Shown in pieces: positions 1 to 8,998 of a DNA stretch of 64,000 nucleotides. The translations under genes and the position numbers were made by a program. The notes under the pieces are model-generated. The model did no database searches, was not told the origin of the DNA, and saw nothing but the letters and a program-made list of their open reading frames with translations. Source of the stretch: Actinacidiphila sp965342175 (GTDB lineage Bacteria; Actinomycetota; Actinomycetes; Streptomycetales; Streptomycetaceae). The first letter of the stretch is position 1; each line of letters begins with the position of its first letter. The stretch is from positions 1-64,000 of the forward strand of contig NZ_CBDRBL010000028.1 in assembly GCF_965342175.1 (NCBI RefSeq), in the 5' to 3' direction.

Positions 1-4
1 GGGG

Positions 5-29
5 GTTTTTCCCCGTTTCGGGGGGAAAC
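5..29. terminator. Possible terminator hairpin at window edge
   Basis: A run of T and C followed by the complementary run of G and A can form a short hairpin (GTTT-TCCCC pairing with GGGGG-AAAC). It may end a gene lying left of the window. The stem is imperfect and its gene is not visible. Confidence 0.3.
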
Positions 30-177
30 ACGGCTCCCCGGTCCCCAGCCTGGTAGTCCTGGGCATAGGAACAGCGTTCCGTGGTCGACGCGGCCGCCTT
101 GGCGCACTCTTGGCCCTGTCCATCACACCTCGCACGGCCCCCGCCGCGGCGATCCCCGCCCCGTTCGGAAGATGCGC

Positions 178-453
178 ATGAGCGACAAGACGAGCCCCTA
201 CCACGACCCCTTCGGCCACGGCGCCCTCCAGCCCGGCCCCGCCCACCGCGCCGAGGAGTGCGGCGTCGACGGCGTGGCACGCCTGGTGCGCGATCTCGCG
301 CACGAGATGGCCACCACACCGGAGGCCGTCCTGGCCGGCATGTCGGACGACGTGCTGAAAGCCCTCTTCCTCCTGCACGTGCGGCACGAGGACGGCCGCG
401 GCCGTCTGCCGGGCCAGACACGCCGGTCCGGGCGGGCCCCGGGGCATGGGTGA
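178..453 (+). CDS. Small hypothetical protein upstream of the SpoIIE phosphatase
   Basis: A reading frame of about 91 residues with a GGAAG ribosome-binding sequence six bases before the ATG; a second ATG lies two codons upstream. The middle part (residues ~25-65) reads like a helical segment, but the Arg/Gly-rich tail looks non-coding. It overlaps the start of the following phosphatase gene by a few bases, so if real it would be translationally coupled to it. No family recognised. Confidence 0.4.
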   Translation: MSDKTSPYHDPFGHGALQPGPAHRAEECGVDGVARLVRDLAHEMATTPEAVLAGMSDDVLKALFLLHVRHEDGRGRLPGQTRRSGRAPGHG

Positions 454-3364
454 CCATCTCCCCGTCCCGCCCGGAATGTACATTTGCATAGTGGACGACC
501 GATTGGCCCTGCTCGCCGAGGTCGAGCAGGGCATCGCCGAGGGCGAGGTTCTCCGGCTCGCGCTGCAGCACGCCGTCGCCGCGCTGGACGGACTGGGCGG
601 CACGGTCCACCTGCGCGGGCCGATGTCCGCGCTGCGCCTGGTGTCCACCGTCGGACTGCCACCGGGGTACGCGCGCCCGTGGGAGATCATCGACTACGAG
701 AGCCCCGCTGTTCCCGCTCGCGCCGCGCGCAGCCGCGGCCGGGTGTGGGCGGCCTACGGGTCGGCCGGGACCGTCGGGCCCGGTGCGGGCACGCCGTGGC
801 CCGGCACGGGTCTGGCGGCCATGGCCCTGACGGACGGCGTGAGCCCGGTCGGGTCGCTGACCGTCGTCACCGGCCGGGCCGGGAAGCCCACCGAGGAGCA
901 GTGGCTGTTCCTCGAGGCGGTGACCGCCTGGGCGCAGGAACGGGTCGCCCAGGCACCTCCGCCGAGAAGACCGGCGCACGAGGAGCCCAGCGGAAGCCGG
1001 CTGCGGCAGGCGCTGAAGGCCGTCGAGGTGGGCACGTGGGACTGGAACATCCGCACCGGCGAGCTCGCCTGGGACGACGCGGCCATGGCCGTCTACGGCA
1101 CCGACCCCGCGGATTTCACGCCCCGGCTCGAGACCTGGCTGAAGGTCGTCCACCCCGACGACCTGCGGTGGACCCTGTCGGCCGCCGAGAAGGCGATCCG
1201 AACCCGCGGCACGTTCGAGGCCGAGTACCGGGTACGCCGCCCGGACGGCAGCTACGGGTGGACCGAGACCCGCGCCACGGTGGTCGTGGACGAGCAGGGC
1301 GAGCCCTACCGGATGATCGGCACGGCGTGGGAGAGCAACGAGTCCCGGTCCGCGCGCGACGCGCTGAGCCGCGCCCTGCGGTACATGAGCGACGGTTTCC
1401 TCTCCGCGGACGTGGAATGGCGCATCACCTTCGTCAACCTGAAAGCCGAACAGCTGCTCGGCTCCTCAGAGGAGGAGCTGTACGGCCGGGTGCTCTGGAC
1501 GCTCCCGTCGCTGCGGAAGATCCCCGGCCTGGAGTCCCGCTGCCGGAAGGCCGCGGCCGAGCCGGCTCCCACGAGTTTCGACGTCGCGATACCGGACACG
1601 GGCTCCCGCTACCAGATACGGCTGGTCCCGCTGTCGGACGGAGTGACGCTCTATTTCACCGACGTCACCGAGCGGCGCCGGCACGAGGCCGAGCGTGCCG
1701 CCGCCGAGCGCGCCGCGGGCGAACGGGCGGCGCGGATCGCCGAGCTGACCGCGGCCCTCGCCAAGGCCTCGACCTCGCGCGACGTGGTGGACGCCGTCGC
1801 CCAGGGCGTCCTTCCCCCGTTCGGCGCCACAGGCCTGCTGGTGCAGGCCCTCGAGGGCGGCAGGACGCACAACGTGGGCTCCGTCGGCTATCCGCAGGTC
1901 ATCCTGGACGACCTCCAGGGCGGCCACCCGATTGCCGGGGACCCGCTGTGGGACGCCATCTCGCACGGGCCGGTCTTCATTTCCTCGGCCGAGGAGTACG
2001 CGACGCGCTACCCGACCGTGGCCGGCCGCCTGCAGCAGTCGGGGAAGGAGTCCTGGGCCTTCCTCCCGCTGACCGCCTCCGGGCTCACCTTCGGCGTGTG
2101 CGTGCTCGCCTTCGACGAGGCACGGCGCCTCACGGACGAGGAGCGCACCCTGCTGAGCGCCATCAGCGCGCTGGTGGCGCACGCGCTGGAGCGCGCCCGG
2201 CTCTACGACGCCGAGCACAGCCGCTCCCGGGAACTGCAGAGCGCCATGCTCCCCCAGGAGCTGCCCCGGCTGCCGTCGGCCACGCTCGCCGCCCGCTACC
2301 TGCCGACGGAGGAGGGCGCGGACGTCGGGGGCGACTGGTACGACGTGATCCCGCTGTCCGCCGGCCGGGTGGCCTTCGTCATCGGCGACGTGATGGGGCA
2401 CGGCCTGTCCGAGGCGGTCACCATGGGACGGCTGCGCACGGCCGTCCACACCCTGGCCGGCCTGGAACTGCCTCCCGACGAGATCATGGGGCACCTCAAC
2501 GACATCGTCGGCGGGCTCGGCCCGGACTTCTACGCCACGTGCCTGTACGTCCTCTACGACTCGACCACCGGAATGTGCTCGGTCACCCGCGCCGGGCACC
2601 CGCCGCCCGCGGTCGTCCGTCCCGACGGATCGGTGTCCTTCCCGAGGGCCGTGCCGAACCCGCCGCTGGGGGCGGCGGAGCAGCCGTTCGAGAGCGTCGA
2701 GCTGCACGTCCCCGAGGAGAGCCTGTTCGTGCTGTTCACGGACGGGCTGGTCGAGTCCTCCGAGCGGGAGATCGACAAGGGGCTCGACGACCTGGCGCGA
2801 CTGCTGATCGGCGAGGAAACCGCCGACCTGGGCACGCTCTGCGACTCCCTCATCCGCGGGCTGCTCCCCGCCGGGGGGACGACCAGCGACGACATCGCCC
2901 TGCTCGTCGCCCGCGTCCACGCGCTCGCTCCCGAGCGGATCGCCAGCTGGCGGCTTCCCGAGGACCCGCGGGCGGCGGGAACGGCCCGCCGGCACGTACG
3001 GGAGCAGCTGTCCGCGTGGCACCTGGAGGAGCTGACACCGACCACGGAACTGCTCGCCAGTGAGCTGGTGGGCAATGTCGTGCGCCACGGGAAGGGCCCC
3101 ATGACGCTGCGGCTGCTGCGGGACATGGACCTGGTCTGCGAGGTCTACGACGACAGCCTGACAATGCCACGCATCCGCCACGCGTCCGAGACCGACGAGG
3201 GCGGACGGGGACTGCAGCTCGTCGCCTCCCTGTCCCAGCGGTGGGGCACCCGCTACACCCCGAACGGCAAGTGCATCTGGACGGCGCAGCAGCTGCCGGA
3301 CCGCGGCGCGGGAGCCCCGCTCGCCGAGCCGTTCGACGTCGAGGCGGTCCCGCCTCTCGGCTGA
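446..3364 (+). CDS. PAS/GAF sensor with SpoIIE phosphatase and HATPase domains
   Basis: A large (about 970 aa) soluble stress-signalling protein. Domain order as read: an N-terminal GAF-like region (residues ~15-160), a PAS domain (~180-285, with the WDWNIRTGE and HPDD motifs), a second PAS (~300-400), a coiled helix rich in Ala/Glu/Arg, a GAF domain (~415-575), a PP2C-type SpoIIE phosphatase (~595-820, with GGDWYDV and FTDGLVES metal-site motifs) and a C-terminal HATPase_c anti-sigma kinase-like domain (~830-955, ELVGNVVRHG). Such proteins dephosphorylate STAS anti-sigma antagonists and so free sigma factors in response to a ligand or redox signal. The start is uncertain: ATG at 446, ATG at 476 and GTG at 491 are all in frame. 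Confidence 0.9.
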   Translation: MGDHLPVPPGMYICIVDDRLALLAEVEQGIAEGEVLRLALQHAVAALDGLGGTVHLRGPMSALRLVSTVGLPPGYARPWEIIDYESPAVPARAARSRGRVWAAYGSAGTVGPGAGTPWPGTGLAAMALTDGVSPVGSLTVVTGRAGKPTEEQWLFLEAVTAWAQERVAQAPPPRRPAHEEPSGSRLRQALKAVEVGTWDWNIRTGELAWDDAAMAVYGTDPADFTPRLETWLKVVHPDDLRWTLSAAEKAIRTRGTFEAEYRVRRPDGSYGWTETRATVVVDEQGEPYRMIGTAWESNESRSARDALSRALRYMSDGFLSADVEWRITFVNLKAEQLLGSSEEELYGRVLWTLPSLRKIPGLESRCRKAAAEPAPTSFDVAIPDTGSRYQIRLVPLSDGVTLYFTDVTERRRHEAERAAAERAAGERAARIAELTAALAKASTSRDVVDAVAQGVLPPFGATGLLVQALEGGRTHNVGSVGYPQVILDDLQGGHPIAGDPLWDAISHGPVFISSAEEYATRYPTVAGRLQQSGKESWAFLPLTASGLTFGVCVLAFDEARRLTDEERTLLSAISALVAHALERARLYDAEHSRSRELQSAMLPQELPRLPSATLAARYLPTEEGADVGGDWYDVIPLSAGRVAFVIGDVMGHGLSEAVTMGRLRTAVHTLAGLELPPDEIMGHLNDIVGGLGPDFYATCLYVLYDSTTGMCSVTRAGHPPPAVVRPDGSVSFPRAVPNPPLGAAEQPFESVELHVPEESLFVLFTDGLVESSEREIDKGLDDLARLLIGEETADLGTLCDSLIRGLLPAGGTTSDDIALLVARVHALAPERIASWRLPEDPRAAGTARRHVREQLSAWHLEELTPTTELLASELVGNVVRHGKGPMTLRLLRDMDLVCEVYDDSLTMPRIRHASETDEGGRGLQLVASLSQRWGTRYTPNGKCIWTAQQLPDRGAGAPLAEPFDVEAVPPLG

Positions 3365-3413
3365 CCGGCCGGCGGGCCCGGGTCGCGGCATCGGCGTCAC
3401 CAAGGACACCCCC

Positions 3414-3671
3414 ATGAGCGCCGCGGCCACCACGCCCCGGACCGGCGCCGCCACGGGCCCCGACGCCACTGCCGCCACCACCGCGGCAGGACTCCCCGAC
3501 CTCGCCCCCGCGAGCGTGAGACCCGCCGCCGGCCGCACCTGCCGCCGGACCGCCCGGCACCTGGGACTGTCCAAGCACACCGTCGACGCCGGCCTGCGCC
3601 GCATCCGCGCCAAGCTCGGCATCTCCGGCACCGCCGAACTCACCCGCACGGCCGTCGCGCTCGGACCGTGA
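3414..3671 (+). pseudogene. LuxR-type HTH remnant
   Basis: The last ~45 residues match the C-terminal helix-turn-helix of LuxR/NarL regulators (ARHLGLSKHTVDAGLRRIRAKLG, followed by a typical C-terminal helix). The preceding ~40 residues are Ala/Thr/Pro-rich and lack the first HTH helix and any receiver or sensor domain. This is probably the surviving 3' end of a longer regulator gene; a tiny DNA-binding protein is possible but less likely. Confidence 0.5.
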
Positions 3672-3698
3672 CCCCCCGCGCTTCGTACGCGATCCGGA

Positions 3699-4244
3699 TC
3701 AGGACCGGCCGAAGCCGTTGAGGAACGTGTCCACCACGAGATCCGCCGCCCGCGGGGGCGCCACCTCGGGGAAGCGGTGGGCGACGGCGTCCACCAACTG
3801 GTCGAGAACCGCCCTCGCCCACTCCTCGGGGACGCCCGGGCGCAGATGACCCTCCTCCGCGGCGCGCCGCAGGAAGGCGTCCAGTCGCGCACTCTGCTCC
3901 GCTCGCCGGCGGTCGGCGTCGGGGTCCTGCCGCATCATGCGGCGCGTGTCGACGGGCCACTCACGGCTGACGGGGACGATCCCCTCCACATAGCGGTGCA
4001 GGGCGACGGGCACGGGCGCCTCGGTGAGCCGAGCCTCGTCCAGGACCCGCTCGGCGGAGTCGAGTTTCGCGTGGAAGACGGCGCTGAGCAGGGCCTCGCG
4101 CGTGGCGAAGCGGCGGTGGACGGTCGTGCGATCCACCCCCGCCGCGCCGGCGATGGCCGACATCGAGGTGCTCGGGTCCTCGGCCAGCAGCCGGGCCCCG
4201 GTGCGCAGGACCACGGCGAGGTTGCGTGCGGCATCGGCTCTCAT
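3699..4244 (-). CDS. TetR/AcrR-family transcriptional regulator
   Basis: A 181-residue protein with the N-terminal TetR helix-turn-helix (residues ~10-55; motif SMSAIAGAAGVDRTTVHRRFATREALL) and a helical ligand-binding C-terminal region. It is read divergently from a broken aldehyde dehydrogenase about 250 bp away, the usual layout of a local repressor and its target. The intergenic DNA holds AATGTTGCACT, which resembles half of the palindrome in front of the SDR/aldehyde dehydrogenase set at 26.7 kb; a link between them is inference. Confidence 0.9.
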   Translation of the reverse strand: MRADAARNLAVVLRTGARLLAEDPSTSMSAIAGAAGVDRTTVHRRFATREALLSAVFHAKLDSAERVLDEARLTEAPVPVALHRYVEGIVPVSREWPVDTRRMMRQDPDADRRRAEQSARLDAFLRRAAEEGHLRPGVPEEWARAVLDQLVDAVAHRFPEVAPPRAADLVVDTFLNGFGRS

Positions 4245-4488
4245 AATGGCGGCATCGTAGCACCACTGGGCAGTTAGACATATATCACCCCAGCAGAAGG
4301 TGCACTAGGGACTGGCAATGCCGCGGCAATGTTGCACTTATCGAACAAGTTTCCACTGTGGTCTCGCCTCCCTCCCCGGGGTCATGGGGGTTTCCCGTCG
4401 CCTGGCAGGAGGAACCCCATGGCGCATACCGGGTGATCACCAGGGGATCGCAGGGCCAGGGGCGTGCCGTCGCTCAACGGACCCCACG

Positions 4489-4811
4489 GCCCGGCATCGA
4501 GGAGGGCGCCCGCCTGGTCAGCGGGCCGGATGGACTGGAGAAGGGCAACTACGTCACCCCGACCGTGTTCGCGGACGTCGACAACGGCATGCGCATCGCC
4601 CAGGAGGAGATCTTCGGTCCGGTGCTGGTCGTGATCGCCTACGACGACGAGGACGACGCCGTGCGGATCGCCAACGACTCCGAGTACGGCCTGTGGAGGC
4701 GTGTGGAGCGCGGACCCCGAGCGCGCGATGGCGGTCGCCCGCCGGCCCGCGAGTACGGCAGTCGGCCTGACCGGCTACGTCGAGCACAAGACGGTCACCC
4801 GCAGGCGGTGA
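4489..4811 (+). pseudogene. Aldehyde dehydrogenase, 3' remnant with internal deletions
   Basis: About 70 codons (from EEGARLVSG through DDAVRIANDSEYGL) match residues ~355-425 of the intact aldehyde dehydrogenase encoded at 23.1-24.5 kb almost residue for residue. After that the frame shifts: most of the stretch up to REYG is missing, and a two-base loss in GGCA(AG)GTCGGC puts the final GLTGYVEHKTVTR in another frame before a TGA. The N-terminal NAD-binding half and the catalytic cysteine are absent. This is clearly a dead paralogue of the downstream gene. Confidence 0.8.
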
Positions 4812-5010
4812 CGTCGCACCGCCCCGGGCCCGGCGACGACCCGCGCCGGGCCTCGGGCCACCGGTCGGCCGTCGTAGGGGGCGAAAACACCGGGGTGGGA
4901 CGCGGTCAAGGCGTCACGGGGGCGAGGCGTCACAGGGACGCGTACGCCGGGGCGCGACGCGGCAGTCGGTGATGTCGCGGTGGCGAGCCGTCGCGTGCGG
5001 GGCTCTCGGG

Positions 5011-5682
5011 TCAGGAGCCGTCGGGGTGGAGGTTCTTGACCTTGATCCAGTCGCGGCTGCGCCGCCCCGGCAGATACGTACTGGTCAACCGCTTGGCCAC
5101 CACACCGTCGTACCCCTCCTGCCGGATGTAGTGCAACGCCTCGCTCGCCATCGCCGGCCAGTACGGCGGCACCACCACATGCGGCCCCGCCACCCCCAGA
5201 TCATCCAGCAACGCCCGCCGCGCCGTGAACGGCGAATGCAGCACCGGCTCCCCCAAGTGCAGGATGTCGTACACCGCCAACTGCACCGGCATCGCCTCGG
5301 ACGCCTCCGCCACCGCCACCGGATGCCGCAGACTCATCCGCCGCTGCAACCGCTCCACCGACACCCCGCCATGCTTCCCCAACGCCACGATCTCCCCGTC
5401 CAGCACCCCCACCAGCCCCGGCGGCAACACCCCCGGCAACCCCCGCAACTCCGGATACCCCGCCGTCACGTCCTGCCCCACCGCCGACACCAACCGCACC
5501 TGCCCGTCACCCGGCAGATACACCAGCACCCGAGCCCCGTTGAACAACGGCTCGAACCCGTACTCCGCCTCCACCTCCGGCCCCGGCAACGGCCCCGCCA
5601 CCGCCAGCATCGGCGACCACGCGGGCAGAACGGCAGGAGCAGCGGAATCCGCAGGAACACCCGTACTCACATATCCCAGCAT
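5011..5682 (-). CDS. DNA-ligase-like nucleotidyltransferase domain protein lacking the catalytic lysine
   Basis: About 223 residues related to the adenylation domain of ATP-dependent (LigC/LigD-type) DNA ligases. Motif III (VLDGEIVAL), motif IV (DILHLG) and motif V (EGYDGVVAKRL...DWIKVK) are readable. Motif I, normally KxDGxR with the AMP-accepting Lys, reads LFNGAR (residues 46-51), so both Lys and Asp are replaced. There is no C-terminal OB-fold. A catalytically dead or regulatory ligase fold is therefore likely. The start chosen is ATG at 5682 with a GGGGTG-type ribosome site; an in-frame ATG at 5727 would add 15 residues. It stands alone, without Ku or other repair genes. Confidence 0.75.
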   Translation of the reverse strand: MLGYVSTGVPADSAAPAVLPAWSPMLAVAGPLPGPEVEAEYGFEPLFNGARVLVYLPGDGQVRLVSAVGQDVTAGYPELRGLPGVLPPGLVGVLDGEIVALGKHGGVSVERLQRRMSLRHPVAVAEASEAMPVQLAVYDILHLGEPVLHSPFTARRALLDDLGVAGPHVVVPPYWPAMASEALHYIRQEGYDGVVAKRLTSTYLPGRRSRDWIKVKNLHPDGS

Positions 5683-5851
5683 CACCCCACACCCCCCGAA
5701 CAGGCCAATCCACCACCCAAGCGACAAACACCATCAGGATCGGGCAGACGCGGCGGTGAAATCGGCGGCCATACACCGCGGCTTTCGGGGTAGGCGCGGC
5801 AGCAACGGCCGGACGCACCGGTCGGCACGCACGCACCGCGGAGGTTCAGCG

Positions 5852-6286
5852 ATGTCCTTCCAGCCTCAACCGGCTCGGCCCACGGCGTCCATGACGTTCG
5901 AGCACATGGTGGAGCGGGTGCGGTACGACGGCGTCCATCCCACCCGGGAACGGGCCGAGGAAGCCGTACGGGCGGTGCTCGGCGCCCTGGGCCGAAGGCT
6001 CATCGGCGACGAACGCGTCGCGCTGGCCGCCTGCCTGCCCGTCGAGGCGGCACTCGTGTTCACCGCCGAGATCCCCGAGCTCCGTCCCATCACCTGCGGC
6101 GCCTTCGTCGAGGACCTTGCCGCCCGAACCGGCGGCACGACCACCACGGCGCGGTGGGACTGCTGCACCGTGCTCGCCGTGGTCGCCGGGCTGGCCGGTC
6201 CGGAACTGATCACCCGGATCCTGCACCAGTTGCCGTGCGACTACGCTCCGCTCTTCGGCCGCGACGGACTCGTGGGCGCCGCCTGA
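5852..6286 (+). CDS. DUF2267 domain protein
   Basis: A 144-residue soluble protein starting at ATG with GGAGG eight bases upstream. The sequence shows the DUF2267 pattern: an N-terminal FEHMVERVRYDG, a helix beginning RAEEAVRAVLGALGRRL, an acidic-pocket region, and a second similar half ending QLPCDYAPLF. Members are small helical proteins common in actinobacteria, often next to stress or redox genes; no biochemical role is established that I can name. The reading frame continues upstream to 5225 but that part is antisense to the ligase-like gene and is not credible. Confidence 0.85.
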   Translation: MSFQPQPARPTASMTFEHMVERVRYDGVHPTRERAEEAVRAVLGALGRRLIGDERVALAACLPVEAALVFTAEIPELRPITCGAFVEDLAARTGGTTTTARWDCCTVLAVVAGLAGPELITRILHQLPCDYAPLFGRDGLVGAA

Positions 6287-6681
6287 ACCGGCCGCGCCGG
6301 GGCGGCCACTCGTGCCGCATCCACGGGTTGGACTCGGCGTGCACGTCCTGGTCCCGCTCGCGGCCGATCTCGACCGGGTCGCGGCCTCCGGAGACGACAT
6401 ACGCACCAGTGTGGGGAAACGCCGTACCCGGAACCGGGTGCGGGCGCCGATGCCCGCGCGCGGATGGCGCCATGAAGGCGAGGACTGCGTGTCGCTCGGC
6501 GAGCGGTTCGCGCTCCAGGCCACGGACTACGCCTACGACGCCCACACCGACCGGCCGGCCATGCCGGAACGGTCAGGCCGCGCAGTCCCCACAGGCGCGA
6601 CCCGGCGGAACCGGGTCATAGGAGCCGCATCACCCTGCGGCGCCGGCCGGGCCCGGGGGGCGGGTGCGCTGTCCCGAGGGC
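6287..6681. other. No convincing gene
   Basis: A stretch of about 395 bases between the DUF2267 gene and the end of the DedA gene. A plus-strand frame from 6312 contains a more coding-like run (around residues 45-75, GERFALQATDYAYDAH) that could be a fragment of a lost gene, but I cannot assign it to a family. Confidence 0.3.
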
Positions 6682-7380
6682 TCAGGACCCCCGTACGGAG
6701 GTGTGGGCGGCCGGATCCTGCTCCGGCGTCCGCCCGGCCCCGCCCGACGCCACGATCCGCGAGGCTGCCCGCGCGGTCCCGCGGCGGCGGCCGAGCAGGC
6801 GCATGCCGAGCAGGACGGCCCCGCCCGCCACCACCAGCACGGGGATCGCGACGACACCGGCACGGTGGAGCAGTTCGGAGGCCGCCGCACCGGCGAAGTA
6901 GCCGAGCAGCACATTGCCGACGCCCCAGACGAGCGACGCGGCACTGCTGTAGAGGAAGAAGCGGCGGTACGGCATCCCGGACGCCCCCGCGACGAACGGC
7001 AGGAACGTACGGACGAAACCAACGAAACGCCCGGTGAACACCGCCACCCCGCCGTGGCGCACCAGGAAGTGCTGCGCGCGTCCGATCCCGCTGTCGGGCC
7101 GTATCCGGTGCAGCCAGGTGCCCGGGTGGCGCTCGCAGGTCCGGCCCAGCGCGTAGCCGAGGCTGTCGCCGACCATGCCGCCGGTGACGACGGCGGCGGC
7201 GAGGAGCAGCGGCTGCAGGTCGCCGCGGCCGGCGATGGCCGAGGCCAGGAGGATCACGGTCTCACCGGGGAGCAGCAGGCCGACGAACGCACTGGTCTCC
7301 CCCGCCGTCACGGCGAACACGACGATGTACGTCCACCAGCCGGCCGCCTCGATCAGTCCGTCCAGTCCGTCCAGGTGCAT
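6682..7380 (-). CDS. DedA-family membrane protein
   Basis: A 232-residue polytopic membrane protein of the DedA (SNARE-associated/VTT) family, thought to act as a proton-linked lipid flippase (undecaprenyl-phosphate or phospholipid transport) in the cytoplasmic membrane. Visible family marks are LLLPGETVILLAS near residue 35, GGMVGDSLGYALGR (~70) and the FTGRFVGFVRTFLPFVAGASGM re-entrant/arginine motif (~115-135), with hydrophobic helices on either side and a short charged C-terminal tail. It begins 5 bases after the stop of the PAP2-like gene and is very likely co-transcribed with it. Confidence 0.9.
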   Translation of the reverse strand: MHLDGLDGLIEAAGWWTYIVVFAVTAGETSAFVGLLLPGETVILLASAIAGRGDLQPLLLAAAVVTGGMVGDSLGYALGRTCERHPGTWLHRIRPDSGIGRAQHFLVRHGGVAVFTGRFVGFVRTFLPFVAGASGMPYRRFFLYSSAASLVWGVGNVLLGYFAGAAASELLHRAGVVAIPVLVVAGGAVLLGMRLLGRRRGTARAASRIVASGGAGRTPEQDPAAHTSVRGS

Positions 7381-7385
7381 GGCCG

Positions 7386-7973
7386 TCAGCCCGCCTGCCG
7401 CAGCGGCGCCGCGTCGGCCGCGCGCCGCGCCGTCCCCCGCCGGGAGGGCACGAGGCGTGCGGTGAACCAGGCGAGCACCGGCAGACCCGCGGCCAGGAGG
7501 GTGCCGGCCACCGGGTCGTCCGCGGTCGCCACCGCCACACCCACCGAGGAGAGCGCGACCGCCGCGACGGCGATCCGCGCCCACACGGCCGGGACGGTGG
7601 CGATCGCCGCCAGCGCGATCAGCAGGTACCAGCCCGCACCCGCGCCGGGCAGCCCGAAGTAGTCCGCCAGGTAGTCACGGGCGGGGGACGTTCCGCGCAA
7701 CGGCACTCGTCCCATCGACGCGCACAGGGCGAGCCCGGCCGCACTGGACAGCAGCAGGGCCACCGCGACGCGGACGTAGACCGCGGGGTGCCGGTGAGCC
7801 AGCCAGAGCAGGGTCACCGCCATCAGCGGCCATGGCACCACGGCATGGACCCGATCGAGCGTATGCGCCGCGTCCTGCCCCAGCGCCGTCCAGCCATCTC
7901 CCGGGGATGGGGGTGGGTTCACGGCGGCCTCCTGATCAGCCGGGTCCGCGTCGCCCCTGCGGCGCGTCGCCAT
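7386..7973 (-). CDS. PAP2-like membrane protein, phosphatase motifs not evident
   Basis: A 195-residue protein with about five hydrophobic segments, arranged like the C-terminal bundle of membrane phosphatidic-acid phosphatase (PAP2)-related proteins of streptomycetes. The hallmark KxxxxxxRP, PSGH and SRxxxxxHxxxD signatures are not present, so it may be a non-catalytic relative or another membrane family. It is tightly coupled to the downstream dedA-type gene, which fits a shared role in envelope lipid handling. The family call is tentative. Confidence 0.6.
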   Translation of the reverse strand: MATRRRGDADPADQEAAVNPPPSPGDGWTALGQDAAHTLDRVHAVVPWPLMAVTLLWLAHRHPAVYVRVAVALLLSSAAGLALCASMGRVPLRGTSPARDYLADYFGLPGAGAGWYLLIALAAIATVPAVWARIAVAAVALSSVGVAVATADDPVAGTLLAAGLPVLAWFTARLVPSRRGTARRAADAAPLRQAG

Positions 7974-8071
7974 CGTCTTCCGGAGAGCAAAACGGACCTG
8001 AATCTCCGCTTATTTCCCCGGTGACGCACCTCACAGCGGCACCTCACAGTCCCGCCGCAGGGGCTGTCCGG

Positions 8072-8773
8072 TCAGTCGGCGGCGGGGCCCGCGCGGCCGG
8101 GCGCTCGCAGTCCCTTGGCCTCGGCGTTCCCCAGCAGGGCGCGCTGCGTCTGCAGTGGCGTCGGCGGGGCCGGCAGGGCACCTGTGTGCACCGGCCTGCA
8201 GGCCTCCAGCAGGAACGCCACCAGGCGCCGCCACGCGTGCGGGGCGGCGCCCCGGGTCACCTCGATCACGCCCGCATTGGCCATGAGGAACAGCAGGACG
8301 TCCTCCGGGACGACGTCTACGCGCAGCGCTCCCGCTTCCTGCCCCCGGCGCACGAGCCGGGCCAGGGCGCGGTTCTGGCGGTCGCAGAAGGCAGCGCCCA
8401 TCGTCGACGTCGGGAGCCTGAGGACGAGCAGGTCGCTGAGGCCGCGGTCGGCCGCCATGGCCGCGCACAGCCGCTCGACGAAAGTGCTGAAGCCGGTCCA
8501 CGGGTCCTCGCAGAGCAGCGCCTCCTCGGCGATGGCCTCCACCTGCGCCAGCTCCTCCGCGAAGGCGGCCTCGACCAGCTCCTCGCGCGAGGCGAAGCGC
8601 CGGTAGAGCGTTCCCGCGCCGACGCCGGCGCGCTCGGCGACCTCGTCCAACGGCGCGTCCAGGCCCCGCTCCTCGAAGATGGCGCGCGCGGCCGCCACGA
8701 TCCGCTGCCGGTTGCGCAGGGCATCCGCACGCAGTCCCCGTTCGGCGGATCGGCGGCTCTCGGTCGCTGCCAT
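8072..8773 (-). CDS. TetR/AcrR-family transcriptional regulator
   Basis: A 233-residue regulator. The N-terminal HTH is clear (LDEVAERAGVGAGTLYRRFASREEL, residues ~40-65), followed by a long helical effector domain of the type in actinobacterial TetR proteins with a C-terminal SACE_7040-like region (MANAGVIEVTRG near residue 165). The flanking DNA on its 5' side is decayed, so its original divergent partner is probably lost; its present targets cannot be read from the sequence. Confidence 0.9.
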   Translation of the reverse strand: MAATESRRSAERGLRADALRNRQRIVAAARAIFEERGLDAPLDEVAERAGVGAGTLYRRFASREELVEAAFAEELAQVEAIAEEALLCEDPWTGFSTFVERLCAAMAADRGLSDLLVLRLPTSTMGAAFCDRQNRALARLVRRGQEAGALRVDVVPEDVLLFLMANAGVIEVTRGAAPHAWRRLVAFLLEACRPVHTGALPAPPTPLQTQRALLGNAEAKGLRAPGRAGPAAD

Positions 8774-8878
8774 GAGGCCACCCTACCGAGCGGAGAGTCT
8801 TCTCCGGATGCGCCGCGGTCCGCGGAGCACCATGCGCGCTCCGCCGACTCCGACCGCCGGAGGCCGTCCGCCGGGCTG

Positions 8879-8998
8879 TCAGCGGGCGGCGAAGACCATG
8901 CGTCCCAGTGCGCGCGCTCCCGCGGAGGCGTTGAACGCCGCGCTCAACCCGACGGACGCGAACAGCGGAAGGTCGGAACGGCTGTCACCGACGGCTCC
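8879..8998 (-). pseudogene. HAD-family phosphatase C-terminal remnant
   Basis: The last ~39 codons before a stop read GDSRSDLPLFASVG followed by a conserved AFNAS segment. This is the motif IV end of phosphoserine-phosphatase-like HAD hydrolases, where the two Asp residues hold the magnesium. No DxDxT motif or other upstream domain can be found in any nearby frame, so only the 3' end survives. Confidence 0.5.
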
